Origin: an uncultured Microbacterium sp.
GTDB lineage: Bacteria > Actinomycetota > Actinomycetes > Actinomycetales > Microbacteriaceae
DNA: 64,000 nucleotides
Assembly (NCBI RefSeq): GCF_947489255.1
Contig: NZ_CANLCY010000001.1
Location: forward strand, 620,001-684,000
Reading direction: 5' to 3'
Part shown: positions 8,044 to 15,204 of the stretch, one piece after another
Position numbering within the stretch: the stretch's first letter is position 1
Layout of the letters: every line of letters starts with the position of its first letter
The notes under the pieces: model-generated
Database searches by the model: none
What the model was told of the DNA's origin: nothing
Seen by the model: only the letters and a program-made list of their open reading frames with translations
Made by a program: the position numbers and the translations under genes

Positions 8044-9117
8044 TCAGTCGGAGAGCTCCTGCCGGGGGCGCGGACGATGACTCTCCATGAGCAGCGACAG
8101 ATCGTCGACGTCGCGGATGAGATAGTGCTCGAAAGCGAGGTCGGGGACGTCGTCGTAATCGATTCCGGGCATCCGAGCGGCGAAGGCGCGACGCACCGCC
8201 TTCTCGAGATCGGCCGTGTCGAGGAGCGCCGGCGCGACGGCGAAGACCGTGTCGCGCACCGGCATCCCGCACGCGACGTCGTCGATCGCGTCGTCGAGGG
8301 CCGCTGCCACCGTGCGCAGCATCGTCTCCGCCCGTTCGGTACTGTGAGCGGCGCGGATCAGGTCGATCTCGGGCACACGGACGATGGTGGCCCGAACCAG
8401 CGAGGATCCGGCGAGCAACTGCACGGTCCCGCGGCGCAGTGACCCCCGGTCGTGCGCCCGCGTGCCGGGCGCCGGAGCGTCGTCGAGCTGACGTCCCAGG
8501 CGCACCACCGCGAGCGAGACGACGGCGATGGCGACGGCGCTGACGGCCGCGGTCGCCTCGGCCGACACGGGTCCGCCGCCGAGGAGCGCTCCCGGTCCGA
8601 CGACGGCCACGACCACGAGTCGGGCGAGGTTGTAGGCGGCGTAGGCGCCCAGCGTCCAGGCCAGGACGCGCGCGCCGGACAGGGCGCCGAGCGGGCGGCG
8701 GGCCAGCTCGAGAGCGCTCAAGGCGCCGTAGACCGTCAGACCGGCCGTCTTCAGCAGCGTCGCGTCCTCGAGGGGGATCAGGAAGGTGAAGCCCAGCATC
8801 AGCACGGCACCGGCCGCGGTGCTGACCGCCCCGATCGCGCGGCGGCGATTCAATCGGCGCGCTCCCGCCCACATGAGGCCGACGGCGACGAGATTGGTGG
8901 CATTGCCGACCGCCGCCGCCGTGTCGCCGCCCCCGGCCGTCTCGAGGACGTTCATCGTCCCGCACAGCAGGGCCGCGATCGCTGCCACCCCGAAGTAGCG
9001 CACCATGTCCGCGCGCTGGCCGCCCCGGTCGTCGTCCGGTCGACCGTGTGTGAGGAAGAGCATGGTGAGGGCGAGGCCCGCCGCGACGATGGATGCCAGC
9101 AGCGCGAGGAAGATCAC
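8044..9117 (-). CDS. Membrane protein with degenerate GGDEF-like tail, copy B
   Basis: A 357-residue protein. The GTG at 9117 is chosen because AAGGAGA lies 8 bases upstream and the protein then starts directly with a membrane helix (VIFLALLASIVAAG). About eight hydrophobic segments cover residues 1-215. The soluble C-terminal part has the spacing of a GGDEF fold (IVRVPEIDLIRAAHS, then RTVAAALDDAIDD) but has no GG[DE]EF loop and is more eroded than copy A. It is not expected to make c-di-GMP. The topology and position opposite a lipoprotein match copy A at 4257-5375. The GGDEF assignment here leans on that parallel and is moderate. Confidence 0.65.
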   Translation of the reverse strand: MIFLALLASIVAAGLALTMLFLTHGRPDDDRGGQRADMVRYFGVAAIAALLCGTMNVLETAGGGDTAAAVGNATNLVAVGLMWAGARRLNRRRAIGAVSTAAGAVLMLGFTFLIPLEDATLLKTAGLTVYGALSALELARRPLGALSGARVLAWTLGAYAAYNLARLVVVAVVGPGALLGGGPVSAEATAAVSAVAIAVVSLAVVRLGRQLDDAPAPGTRAHDRGSLRRGTVQLLAGSSLVRATIVRVPEIDLIRAAHSTERAETMLRTVAAALDDAIDDVACGMPVRDTVFAVAPALLDTADLEKAVRRAFAARMPGIDYDDVPDLAFEHYLIRDVDDLSLLMESHRPRPRQELSD

Positions 9118-9145
9118 GAGGCGCGTCTCCTTCGGGATCCGCCGC

Positions 9146-9167
9146 AAATCTTGAGGAAATCTTGCGG
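9146..9167. promoter_or_regulatory. Tandem 11-bp direct repeat, candidate OmpR-type operator
   Basis: AAATCTTGAGG is followed directly by AAATCTTGCGG, an 11-bp repeat unit of the kind bound by two winged-helix response-regulator subunits on one DNA face. It lies in the 142-bp divergent region between the GGDEF-like gene (start 9117) and the GT2 gene (start 9260). An OmpR-family regulator is encoded just downstream. A single related half-site (AATCTTGA) is at 11859-11866, upstream of the GH6 gene. Confidence 0.55.
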
Positions 9168-9259
9168 GGACGGTGGTCGTGTGCAGTGGTCGCGTTGCGG
9201 TGAACCTACCAGAGTAGGACTCGGCTAATCCGCCGATACACCGACAGGAAGACACCGCC

Positions 9260-10738
9260 ATGACCGATGCGCGAAGCTTCACCCCCGCCGCCCGGGATTT
9301 CCACCTCCAGCAGGGCGAGCTGGCGGCGTCGACGACGGCGGAGGAGCACGGGTTCGCGGACGACTTCGCCGCCGTCCTGGAGCACACGTCGGTGCACCGT
9401 TCGACGATCGGGTGCGTCATCCCCGCATACAACGAGGAGGAGTCGATCGCCGACGTGATCGAGGCCCTGCTCGCACAGACGCGCGTCCCCGATGTCATCC
9501 ACGTCGTCGTCAACAACACCTCGGACGCCACGGTCAAGATCGCGTCCGAGTACAGCGGGCCGCACGAGCTGCAGACCGAACTGGGCGAGCAGTTCACCGA
9601 GGTGTTCGTCCACGACATCGGCAAGAACCCCGACAAGAAGGTCGGCGCGCTCAACTACGGGTACTCCCTCGTCGAGGGGTACGACTACCTCCTCGGCGTC
9701 GACGGCGACACCATCGCCGACACCAAGGCCGTCGAGTACCTCGAGACCGAGGCCGTCTCGGACTCGCGGATCGGCGGCATCTCGGCGATCTACACGATCG
9801 ACGACAAGCCGATCAAGGGCGTGATCGCCCGCTTCCTCACCGCCGGACAGCGCACGCAGTTCGCCGCGTTCAACCTCCAGAACATGCTGCGCGGCCGCAA
9901 CATGGCGGTGCTCGGCGGACAGTTCTCGATCTTCTCGACGAACGCGCTGCGCGACGCCATGAAGCAGAACCACCAGTCGACGCCCTGGGTGAAGGACTCC
10001 GAAGTGGAGGACTCGCTCCTCTCGCTGCAGATCAAGAGCGCCGGCTACCTCACCAAGATCAGCCCGTACGCACGGGCCGACGTGGGCGGCATGACGACCC
10101 TGTCGGGCTACGACGCCCAGCAGGTCAAGTGGACCTACGGCGCGATCGAGCTCATGTGGCCGGGGCAGCGCGGTGACACCAAGGGTCAGCCGTTCCACCC
10201 CAACCTGCGACTGCGCTGGTTCGAGAACTTCGGCATGTTGACCAACCTGTTCGTCCGCGTCGCGTTCCTCACGCTGCTCGCGGGGTCGCTGTCGATCGGC
10301 GCCTTCGTGTTCTCGCCCGTGTGGCTGATCCCGCCGGTGATCGCCATGCTGCTGAATCTGCGCATCGCGCGGACCATGAAGAACTGCAACCGCAGCGATG
10401 TGCTGTTCGCGGTGCTCTTCTTCCCGGCCGAGTTGTTCATGTGGATCCGCATCAGCCACTTCGTGCGCTCGTGGACCCGCTTCCTCTCGCGCAAGAAGGT
10501 CGACAACTGGGCGATGCAGGCCAAGGCGGAGCGCGGTGGCGGGCTCGGCCACTGGACCCCGATGGTCGTCCTGATCGCCGTGGCCATCGCCCTCGCGGTC
10601 ATCTGGGTCATGGTCGGCCCGATGGTGCAGTCCTCGATCCTGTGGATCGGCTGGCCCATCGTCGGTGTGGTCACCGTGCTGCAGACCCTCCTGATGTTCT
10701 CCAAGCTCGTTCGTCGCCAGCACGGCTTCAAGGTCTGA
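9260..10738 (+). CDS. Processive-type family 2 glycosyltransferase, membrane-bound (cellulose-synthase-like)
   Basis: A 492-residue GT2 enzyme. The GT-A domain begins near residue 47 with TIGCVIPAYNEEESI. It has GVDGDT (metal/UDP-binding DGD at 148-150), VKDSEVEDS (catalytic Asp251) and QQVKW (residues 287-291), a Lys variant of the QxxRW motif that holds the growing chain in processive synthases. Four or five membrane helices occupy the C-terminal third (about 320-375, 385-400, 440-485). The layout, cytoplasmic GT domain then channel helices, fits cellulose, hyaluronan or N-acetylglucosamine polymer synthases. No PilZ domain is present. A membrane-anchored GH6 cellulase sits two genes away, which favours a beta-1,4-glucan product; this is inference. 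Confidence 0.85.
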   Translation: MTDARSFTPAARDFHLQQGELAASTTAEEHGFADDFAAVLEHTSVHRSTIGCVIPAYNEEESIADVIEALLAQTRVPDVIHVVVNNTSDATVKIASEYSGPHELQTELGEQFTEVFVHDIGKNPDKKVGALNYGYSLVEGYDYLLGVDGDTIADTKAVEYLETEAVSDSRIGGISAIYTIDDKPIKGVIARFLTAGQRTQFAAFNLQNMLRGRNMAVLGGQFSIFSTNALRDAMKQNHQSTPWVKDSEVEDSLLSLQIKSAGYLTKISPYARADVGGMTTLSGYDAQQVKWTYGAIELMWPGQRGDTKGQPFHPNLRLRWFENFGMLTNLFVRVAFLTLLAGSLSIGAFVFSPVWLIPPVIAMLLNLRIARTMKNCNRSDVLFAVLFFPAELFMWIRISHFVRSWTRFLSRKKVDNWAMQAKAERGGGLGHWTPMVVLIAVAIALAVIWVMVGPMVQSSILWIGWPIVGVVTVLQTLLMFSKLVRRQHGFKV

Positions 10739-10778
10739 CGAACACACGATCTGATCGCGCCCGAACGCATCAGAGACA

Positions 10779-10814
10779 CGGATGCCTCGGCCCTGGGGAG
10801 GGTCGAGGCATCCG
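10779..10814. terminator. Bidirectional intrinsic terminator
   Basis: CGGATGCCTCG pairs with CGAGGCATCCG (11 bp), and an inner CCCT/AGGG pair extends the stem. TTATT follows on the plus strand. It separates the GT2 gene from the convergent response-regulator gene. Confidence 0.85.
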
Positions 10815-10829
10815 TTATTCGCATCCGGC

Positions 10830-11780
10830 TCAGGGTGCGGCGAGCAGCTCCGAGGTCAGTCGGTATCCGACGCCGCGCACGGTCTCGATGTAGCGCGGGT
10901 TGGCCGGGTTGTCGCCGAGTTTGCGGCGCAGGTTGGTCATGTGCGCCTCGATCGCCCTCTTGTCGGCCTCGCCGACGAAGTAGCTCGTGACATAGGACTC
11001 CCCGCGCAGGACGAGCGTGAGATCGGCCTTGCTGCGCACGCGGCGCTTGGACTCCATGAGGGTCGCCAGCAGGTCGAACTCGGTGCGCGTCAGCTCGAGC
11101 TCCTCGCCGCCGACGCGCACGAGGCGGCTGTCGGGGTCGAGCTGGAGGTCGCGGTGCGCGATCCACGCCCCTCCGGTGGGGGTGAGGTCGCCGGCGGCGG
11201 GACGGGGCACGAGCTCCGTCCGCGAGGCGGGGGCCTGCGCCTCCGCGCGGGGTTCCGGCCCCTGCGACGACGGCACGATCACCGCTGCACTCGGTGCCGC
11301 GGCGGGGGCCGGGGGAGCGGATGCCTCGGTGCGGGGATTCGGGAACGAGGGGCCGACACTGTCTTGCCGGGGCGCGGTGGGCGCGTGGGGCTCTCCGCCG
11401 CGGGGGCGCCGGAGCAAAGCCTCGATGCGCGCGCGCAGTTCGCGTGGTCGGAACGGCTTGACCACGTACTCGTCGGCGCCGGCGCCGAGTCCGAGCACGA
11501 CGTCGGCCTCCTCCTCGAGGCCGGTCAGCATGATGATGTACGTGTCGCTCTGCTGGCGGATGCGGCGGGCCGCTTCGAACCCGTCGATGCCGGGCATGTT
11601 GACGTCGAGGGTGGTGATCAACGGCTGGTAGGCGAGCACGGCGCGGACGCCGTCGATGCCGTTGCCGACCGACACGGTCGAGAACCCGGCGGACTCGAGC
11701 ACTTCGACGAGGAGATGACGGATGTCGGGGTCGTCTTCGACGATGACCGCGGTCTTCAGCAACTCGGAGCTGTCGCTCAT
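10830..11780 (-). CDS. OmpR/PhoB-family response regulator with long linker
   Basis: A 316-residue regulator. The receiver domain covers about residues 10-125, with the acidic pair Asp16-Asp17, phospho-acceptor Asp59 (TLDVNMPG), a Thr in MLTG and a Lys in VKPF. The winged-helix domain is at about residues 215-310 (RTEFDLLATLMES, HMTNLRRKLGDNPANPRYIETVRGVGYRL). The two are joined by a Pro/Ala-rich linker of some 80 residues, much longer than the usual 10-20. ATG 11780 is preferred to the upstream GTG 11789 because of the better ribosome-site spacing. It lies between the GT2 and GH6 genes and probably controls one or both. The PAS kinase at 5372-7039 is the closest candidate partner. Confidence 0.92.
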   Translation of the reverse strand: MSDSSELLKTAVIVEDDPDIRHLLVEVLESAGFSTVSVGNGIDGVRAVLAYQPLITTLDVNMPGIDGFEAARRIRQQSDTYIIMLTGLEEEADVVLGLGAGADEYVVKPFRPRELRARIEALLRRPRGGEPHAPTAPRQDSVGPSFPNPRTEASAPPAPAAAPSAAVIVPSSQGPEPRAEAQAPASRTELVPRPAAGDLTPTGGAWIAHRDLQLDPDSRLVRVGGEELELTRTEFDLLATLMESKRRVRSKADLTLVLRGESYVTSYFVGEADKRAIEAHMTNLRRKLGDNPANPRYIETVRGVGYRLTSELLAAP

Positions 11781-11925
11781 TTCACCCACTCTTCCGGCTT
11801 CGCACGAGATCGTGCCCGCGTACTCCCCCGAGACACGGCGTCGCGAAGCGACGAGCGCAATCTTGACACACTTCCCGACGTTGGCGACCGTCGGGCTTCG
11901 CGCGCCGCGGACTGCGGTGTGCGGG

Positions 11926-12960
11926 TCAGCGCTGTTCGCGGGTCAGCTCGACGGCTGCCGACGGCCACCATGTGCCCGCGGTGGGCCCGCCGTTGCACTC
12001 GCCGTCGCTCTCTCCGGGCGGCTTGATCCACAGATTGGTGTCGACGACGCCGTCGCCGAACGAGCCCGTGGGACTGCCGACGAGCCGGCCGGCCGGGTTG
12101 CACCACTCGGAACCGGCGGGTCCTGCACCGTTGCGGGAGGTGTCGATGACGGCGTGCGTCCCGCCCAGCTCGTCGGAGAGGGCGTGGGCGTAGTCGAACT
12201 CGGCCGCCGTGTCCTGGTAGTTCGAGACGTTGAGCGCGATGCCGCGCACGTCGGGCAGGACTCCGGTCGCGCGGATGAGATCAGCCATCTCCGCGACCGG
12301 ATGCCACGACGAGTGGCCCCCGTCGATGTAGATCCAGGTATCGGTCCCGCGGATGTTGTCGACGGCGTCCTTGAGGTAGCCGGCGCGGTCGGAGGGCGAT
12401 CCGCACGTCGATGACAGGGCGATGCTGTCGGGTTCGAGGATGACGATCTTCTGGATGTCGGACGCGTTGCCGAGGGCGTCTCCGATGCGCTGCGTCCAGG
12501 CGCGGTAGGAGTCCGGATCGAGTCCGCCGGCGGAGTGGTTGCCGCAGTCGCGATCGGGGAGACCGTAGACCGCGATGGACAGGGCGGCATCCTGATCCCG
12601 GGCCTCGGCGGCGAGATGCGCGACGCGGTCCCACACCTCGTCGACGGGGTCGATCTCGGGAGTGAGCCAATACGTGGTCGGCTGGGAGGCGAGCCACTGC
12701 GCGGCGGCCTGTTCCTCGGTGTCGCCGGCGGCGGCATCGGCCGCCTGGGCGGCCTTCGACTCGTCGGGCGCGACGATGCGCGTGTCCACAGCGGGCGGTC
12801 GCGCGGAGAGCGTCTGGAAGAGGGTCGTGACGAGGTTGCCGACGACGGCGATCACGGCGATGACGGCGACGGCCGCGACCACGGCGAGCGCCACCAGCAC
12901 GGCGCGGGGGACCCGGCGCCGGGTGCGGGTGGAGCGCGGAAGTCGGGGCACGCTGAGCAC
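11926..12960 (-). CDS. Membrane-anchored glycoside hydrolase family 6 (cellulase)
   Basis: A 344-residue protein. An Arg-rich N-terminus and one hydrophobic helix (about 20-48) anchor it outside the cell, followed by a GH6 catalytic domain. Family motifs are all present: YGLPDRDCGNHSAGG (132-146), ILEPDSIA with the general-acid Asp178, YIDGGHSSW, NVSNY, IDTSRNG, EWCNPAGR and LWIKPPGESDG. GH6 enzymes cleave beta-1,4-glucan with inversion. No cellulose-binding module is attached and the enzyme is tethered. That fits trimming or release of a self-made polymer, as BcsZ does in proteobacterial cellulose operons, better than feeding on plant cellulose. Start is GTG 12960, or GTG 12951. Confidence 0.92.
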   Translation of the reverse strand: MLSVPRLPRSTRTRRRVPRAVLVALAVVAAVAVIAVIAVVGNLVTTLFQTLSARPPAVDTRIVAPDESKAAQAADAAAGDTEEQAAAQWLASQPTTYWLTPEIDPVDEVWDRVAHLAAEARDQDAALSIAVYGLPDRDCGNHSAGGLDPDSYRAWTQRIGDALGNASDIQKIVILEPDSIALSSTCGSPSDRAGYLKDAVDNIRGTDTWIYIDGGHSSWHPVAEMADLIRATGVLPDVRGIALNVSNYQDTAAEFDYAHALSDELGGTHAVIDTSRNGAGPAGSEWCNPAGRLVGSPTGSFGDGVVDTNLWIKPPGESDGECNGGPTAGTWWPSAAVELTREQR

Positions 12961-13027
12961 TCTAGTTGAGGTGTGAGAGAAGCTGCGGAGCAGTAGTTAA
13001 CCTCACGGAGCGCGATACGCTGTCAAC

Positions 13028-13342
13028 GTGGGCAAACTGGTTTACAACACCCTGGGTCATTCGTTCGATATCGAGGACCGGACTCTTTCCCACCTGCGCA
13101 TGGTCTTCATGAACAAGCTGCGTCGCGGCGAGCCCTTCATGTTCCATTTCCCGCTCGGCGACGGCAGCGGAACCCGGAGCCTGTGGATCTCGCCGTCGAT
13201 CCCGTTGGTCTTCCACTTCTACGGCAGTCGCGCGCCTCAGCTGAATCGTCGATGGATCGACGACCTCATGAACGAGGCGAGTTCGCCCGGCGGTCTCAGC
13301 ATCACGACCGAGCCCGACCCCGAGGCCGTCGCGTCGTCCTGA
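13028..13342 (+). CDS. DUF7882-type small protein, copy 1
   Basis: A 104-residue cytoplasmic protein that starts MGKLVYNTLGHSFDIEDRTLSHLRMVFMNKLRRGEPF. It has the family pattern: a beta hairpin, an ED/DD-R-L-H helix, KLRRGE, then SLWISPSIPLVF. The family was formerly mis-annotated in databases as DNA ligase-like and has no known function. The GTG has no ribosome site, and TACGCT ends 6 bases before it, so a leaderless message is likely. Its tail runs into the convergent MarR gene 5 bases away. Two more copies are at 13990-14319 and 29137-29514. This copy is the most divergent: it has MNKLRRGEPFMFHF where the others have TKLRRGESFTxSW. Confidence 0.8.
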   Translation: MGKLVYNTLGHSFDIEDRTLSHLRMVFMNKLRRGEPFMFHFPLGDGSGTRSLWISPSIPLVFHFYGSRAPQLNRRWIDDLMNEASSPGGLSITTEPDPEAVASS

Positions 13343-13347
13343 CGCCG

Positions 13348-13803
13348 TCAGCGGCATTCCGCATCGACGACTTCGCGCACGCGGTCGAGGAACTGCGCGA
13401 GGTGGCCCGCGGTGTCGGTGGGGAGATCGAGGGCGAACTCCCGGATGCGGGCCGTGACGGGGTCGATGGCGTCGGGGTCGACGTCGCGGTCGAACGGGAC
13501 CACGAACTTGCTGCGCCGGTCGGCCGGATTCGCGACGAATGCGATCAGCCCGCCGGCGTGCAGGCGGTCCAGCATTCCGGTGACGGATGCCGTGGAGATG
13601 GCGAGGGATTGGGCGATCTCCGTCGGAGTGATGTTCGCGCCGGTGTCGGCGCGTTCGAGGATGAGGCGCATCGCGGCCCGCGCATTCTCGCTCGGCCCGC
13701 ACTCCGTCTGGCGGCGTCGGGCGAGACGTGCCTCGGCGAGGCGGAGACGTTCGACCGCCTGCGCGGCGGTGGTCGCGGGGTCGTGTGCGGTCTCGATCGT
13801 CAT
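13348..13803 (-). CDS. MarR-family transcriptional regulator
   Basis: A 151-residue winged-helix repressor of the MarR type. The recognition region reads ITPTEIAQSLAISTASVTGMLDRLHAGGLI, followed by the wing NPADRRSKFVV. Helices at both ends should form the dimer interface. It is flanked by two DUF7882 genes, convergent with copy 1 and divergent from copy 2. The usual logic of MarR neighbourhoods is that it represses itself and the divergent gene through sites in 13804-13989. The ligand is unknown. No redox cysteine pair of the OhrR type is seen. Confidence 0.88.
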   Translation of the reverse strand: MTIETAHDPATTAAQAVERLRLAEARLARRRQTECGPSENARAAMRLILERADTGANITPTEIAQSLAISTASVTGMLDRLHAGGLIAFVANPADRRSKFVVPFDRDVDPDAIDPVTARIREFALDLPTDTAGHLAQFLDRVREVVDAECR

Positions 13804-13927
13804 GCGTCTCCTCCGGGTCTGGCCCCCGTCGCGCCATTGTAGTTCGGTCGCCGAGATTCCAGGGGACGGAACTACCTTGCCCCCGGGTCCGACGAAGCGT
13901 CCCTCCGGAGATTTCCCGCGAATTCAC

Positions 13928-13956
13928 TTGGTGATAGTTAGGCAACTTAGTAAAAT
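13928..13956 (+). promoter_or_regulatory. Sigma-70 promoter of DUF7882 copy 2 with embedded operator candidate
   Basis: TTGGTG (13928-13933), a 17-bp spacer and TAAAAT (13951-13956) form a good vegetative promoter in an unusually AT-rich patch. The spacer holds AGTT-AGGC-AACT (13936-13947), a short inverted repeat suited to a MarR dimer. TAGGCAA within it recurs on the opposite strand at 29075-29081, upstream of DUF7882 copy 3. Confidence 0.6.
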
Positions 13957-13989
13957 ATGGGCAGGTGGCATCCTCGGAAGGAGGAGCTG

Positions 13990-14319
13990 ATGGGCTCGTT
14001 GTTCTACGGTTCCTCCGAGCGAGCGATCGAGATCCCCGATCGGGTCCTCGCGCACGTGAAGGTCGTCATCGCCACGAAACTGCGTCGTGGAGAGAGCTTC
14101 ACGATGTCGTGGCGGCATCCGTCGGGTGAGGCCGCCGGTCGCAGCACGATCTGGCTCCAGCCGTCGATCCCGCTCCGCTTCGTGTTCGGCTCGGTCGAGC
14201 CGGAGATGCTCGACCCGGCCCTCCTGCAGACGTACGCGAATTCCGCGAACTCCTCGAGCGGCCTCACGGTCGACCTCGAGACCCACGACGTCATCACCAC
14301 GTCGGTCGACGCCTCGTAG
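13990..14319 (+). CDS. DUF7882-type small protein, copy 2
   Basis: A 109-residue protein starting MGSLFYGSSERAIEIPDRVLAHVKVV. The start at 13990 is chosen over an in-frame ATG at 13957 because AAGGAGGAGCTG lies directly before it, an excellent ribosome site, and because it aligns with copies 1 and 3. Shared motifs are TKLRRGESFTMSW and RSTIWLQPSIPLRFVF. Function is unknown. The fold is predicted small alpha/beta, cytoplasmic, with no membrane segment. It is divergent from the MarR gene and very probably under its control. Sequence is closer to copy 3 (29137-29514) than to copy 1. Confidence 0.82.
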   Translation: MGSLFYGSSERAIEIPDRVLAHVKVVIATKLRRGESFTMSWRHPSGEAAGRSTIWLQPSIPLRFVFGSVEPEMLDPALLQTYANSANSSSGLTVDLETHDVITTSVDAS

Positions 14320-14356
14320 GGCGCGTCGGCCCGCCCGTCGCGGCCCCGCGTGCGTC

Positions 14357-14650
14357 TCAGGCTCGACCGGACGCGTGCCGGTGCGCGATGGCCGACATCC
14401 ACTGCATCCCCGGGCACGGGGGAGCGTTGCGCCCGCGCATGCGCTCCCACGCCTCGATGTAGATGCCCTCGAGCAGCCGCTCGGCCTTCGTCGCCACGCC
14501 CGTCAGTGAGAGCAGGATCGCGTAGATGCGCGGCGAGGTCGCGTCGTAAAAGGCGACGAACGCGTCGCAATCGCCCGACGCCGCCCGCACGAGCAGCGCA
14601 TCGAGATCTTCCTCGCGGGTTGCCGGGGACTCGGCATCCGTCATCGTCAT
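14357..14650 (-). CDS. Sigma-70 region 2 only protein (truncated ECF-like sigma factor)
   Basis: A 97-residue protein with a perfect AGGAGG ribosome site before ATG 14650. It matches region 2 of the SigK type of ECF sigma factors: LLVRAASGDCDAFVAFYDATSPRIYAILL, then RLLEGIYIEAWERM and WMSAIAHRHA. Region 2 binds the core polymerase and the -10 element. Region 4, which reads -35, is wholly absent, and no remnant lies downstream before the DUF7882 gene. The strong ribosome site and intact reading frame argue that it is a working short gene rather than debris. It may bind the core polymerase or an anti-sigma factor as a modulator. Confidence 0.7.
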   Translation of the reverse strand: MTMTDAESPATREEDLDALLVRAASGDCDAFVAFYDATSPRIYAILLSLTGVATKAERLLEGIYIEAWERMRGRNAPPCPGMQWMSAIAHRHASGRA

Positions 14651-14819
14651 GGGGCACCTCCTCGGCCGACGTGGTCCCAGTCAAGCGCGAAGCGTCGTCT
14701 GCGGCCGGGGGTTGCGCAATGCGGACCGGTGCCGTAGCGCCGGATCCCCGGGAGAGAAGGGTCCGCGAGCGGTCGTCAAGCCTGGCGGATGTCGGGGGCT
14801 CGCGCTCTAGCGTGCTCCT

Positions 14820-15197
14820 ATGAAGTCGTTCGTGCGCTGGGCGCTGGCCCTGGCAATGATGTTCGCCGGTATCTCCCACCTCACCTTCGCGCGGCGGGAC
14901 TTCCAAGCCCAGGTGCCGGATGCCCTGGTGGAGCACGGCCCCCTCGATCGGGACGCGGTCGTCGTGGCATCCGGCGTGGTGGAGGCGGCGTTCGGTCTCG
15001 CCCTCGTCGCGTTGCCCAAGGAGCGTCGTCGAATCGGAGCCGCTCTGGCCGCGTTCTTCATCGCGATCTTCCCGGGGAACATCGACCAGTGGCGCAAGGG
15101 ACGGTCGGCTTTCGGTCTCGACACCGATCAGAAGCGGTTCGGACGCCTTTTCTTCCAGCCGGCGCTCGTCGCGGCCGCCTGGTGGTCGACCCGGTGA
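14820..15197 (+). CDS. DoxX-like small membrane protein
   Basis: A 125-residue protein with four hydrophobic helices. MKSFVRWALALAMMFAGISHLTF and VVVASGVVEAAFGLALVAL are typical of the DoxX/DUF4870-like fold. The function of this membrane family is not settled; some members are linked to redox or thiol metabolism. It starts a run of three same-strand genes ending at 16118, and the next gene begins 7 bases after its stop. Confidence 0.7.
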   Translation: MKSFVRWALALAMMFAGISHLTFARRDFQAQVPDALVEHGPLDRDAVVVASGVVEAAFGLALVALPKERRRIGAALAAFFIAIFPGNIDQWRKGRSAFGLDTDQKRFGRLFFQPALVAAAWWSTR

Positions 15198-15204
15198 ACC
15201 GCGC

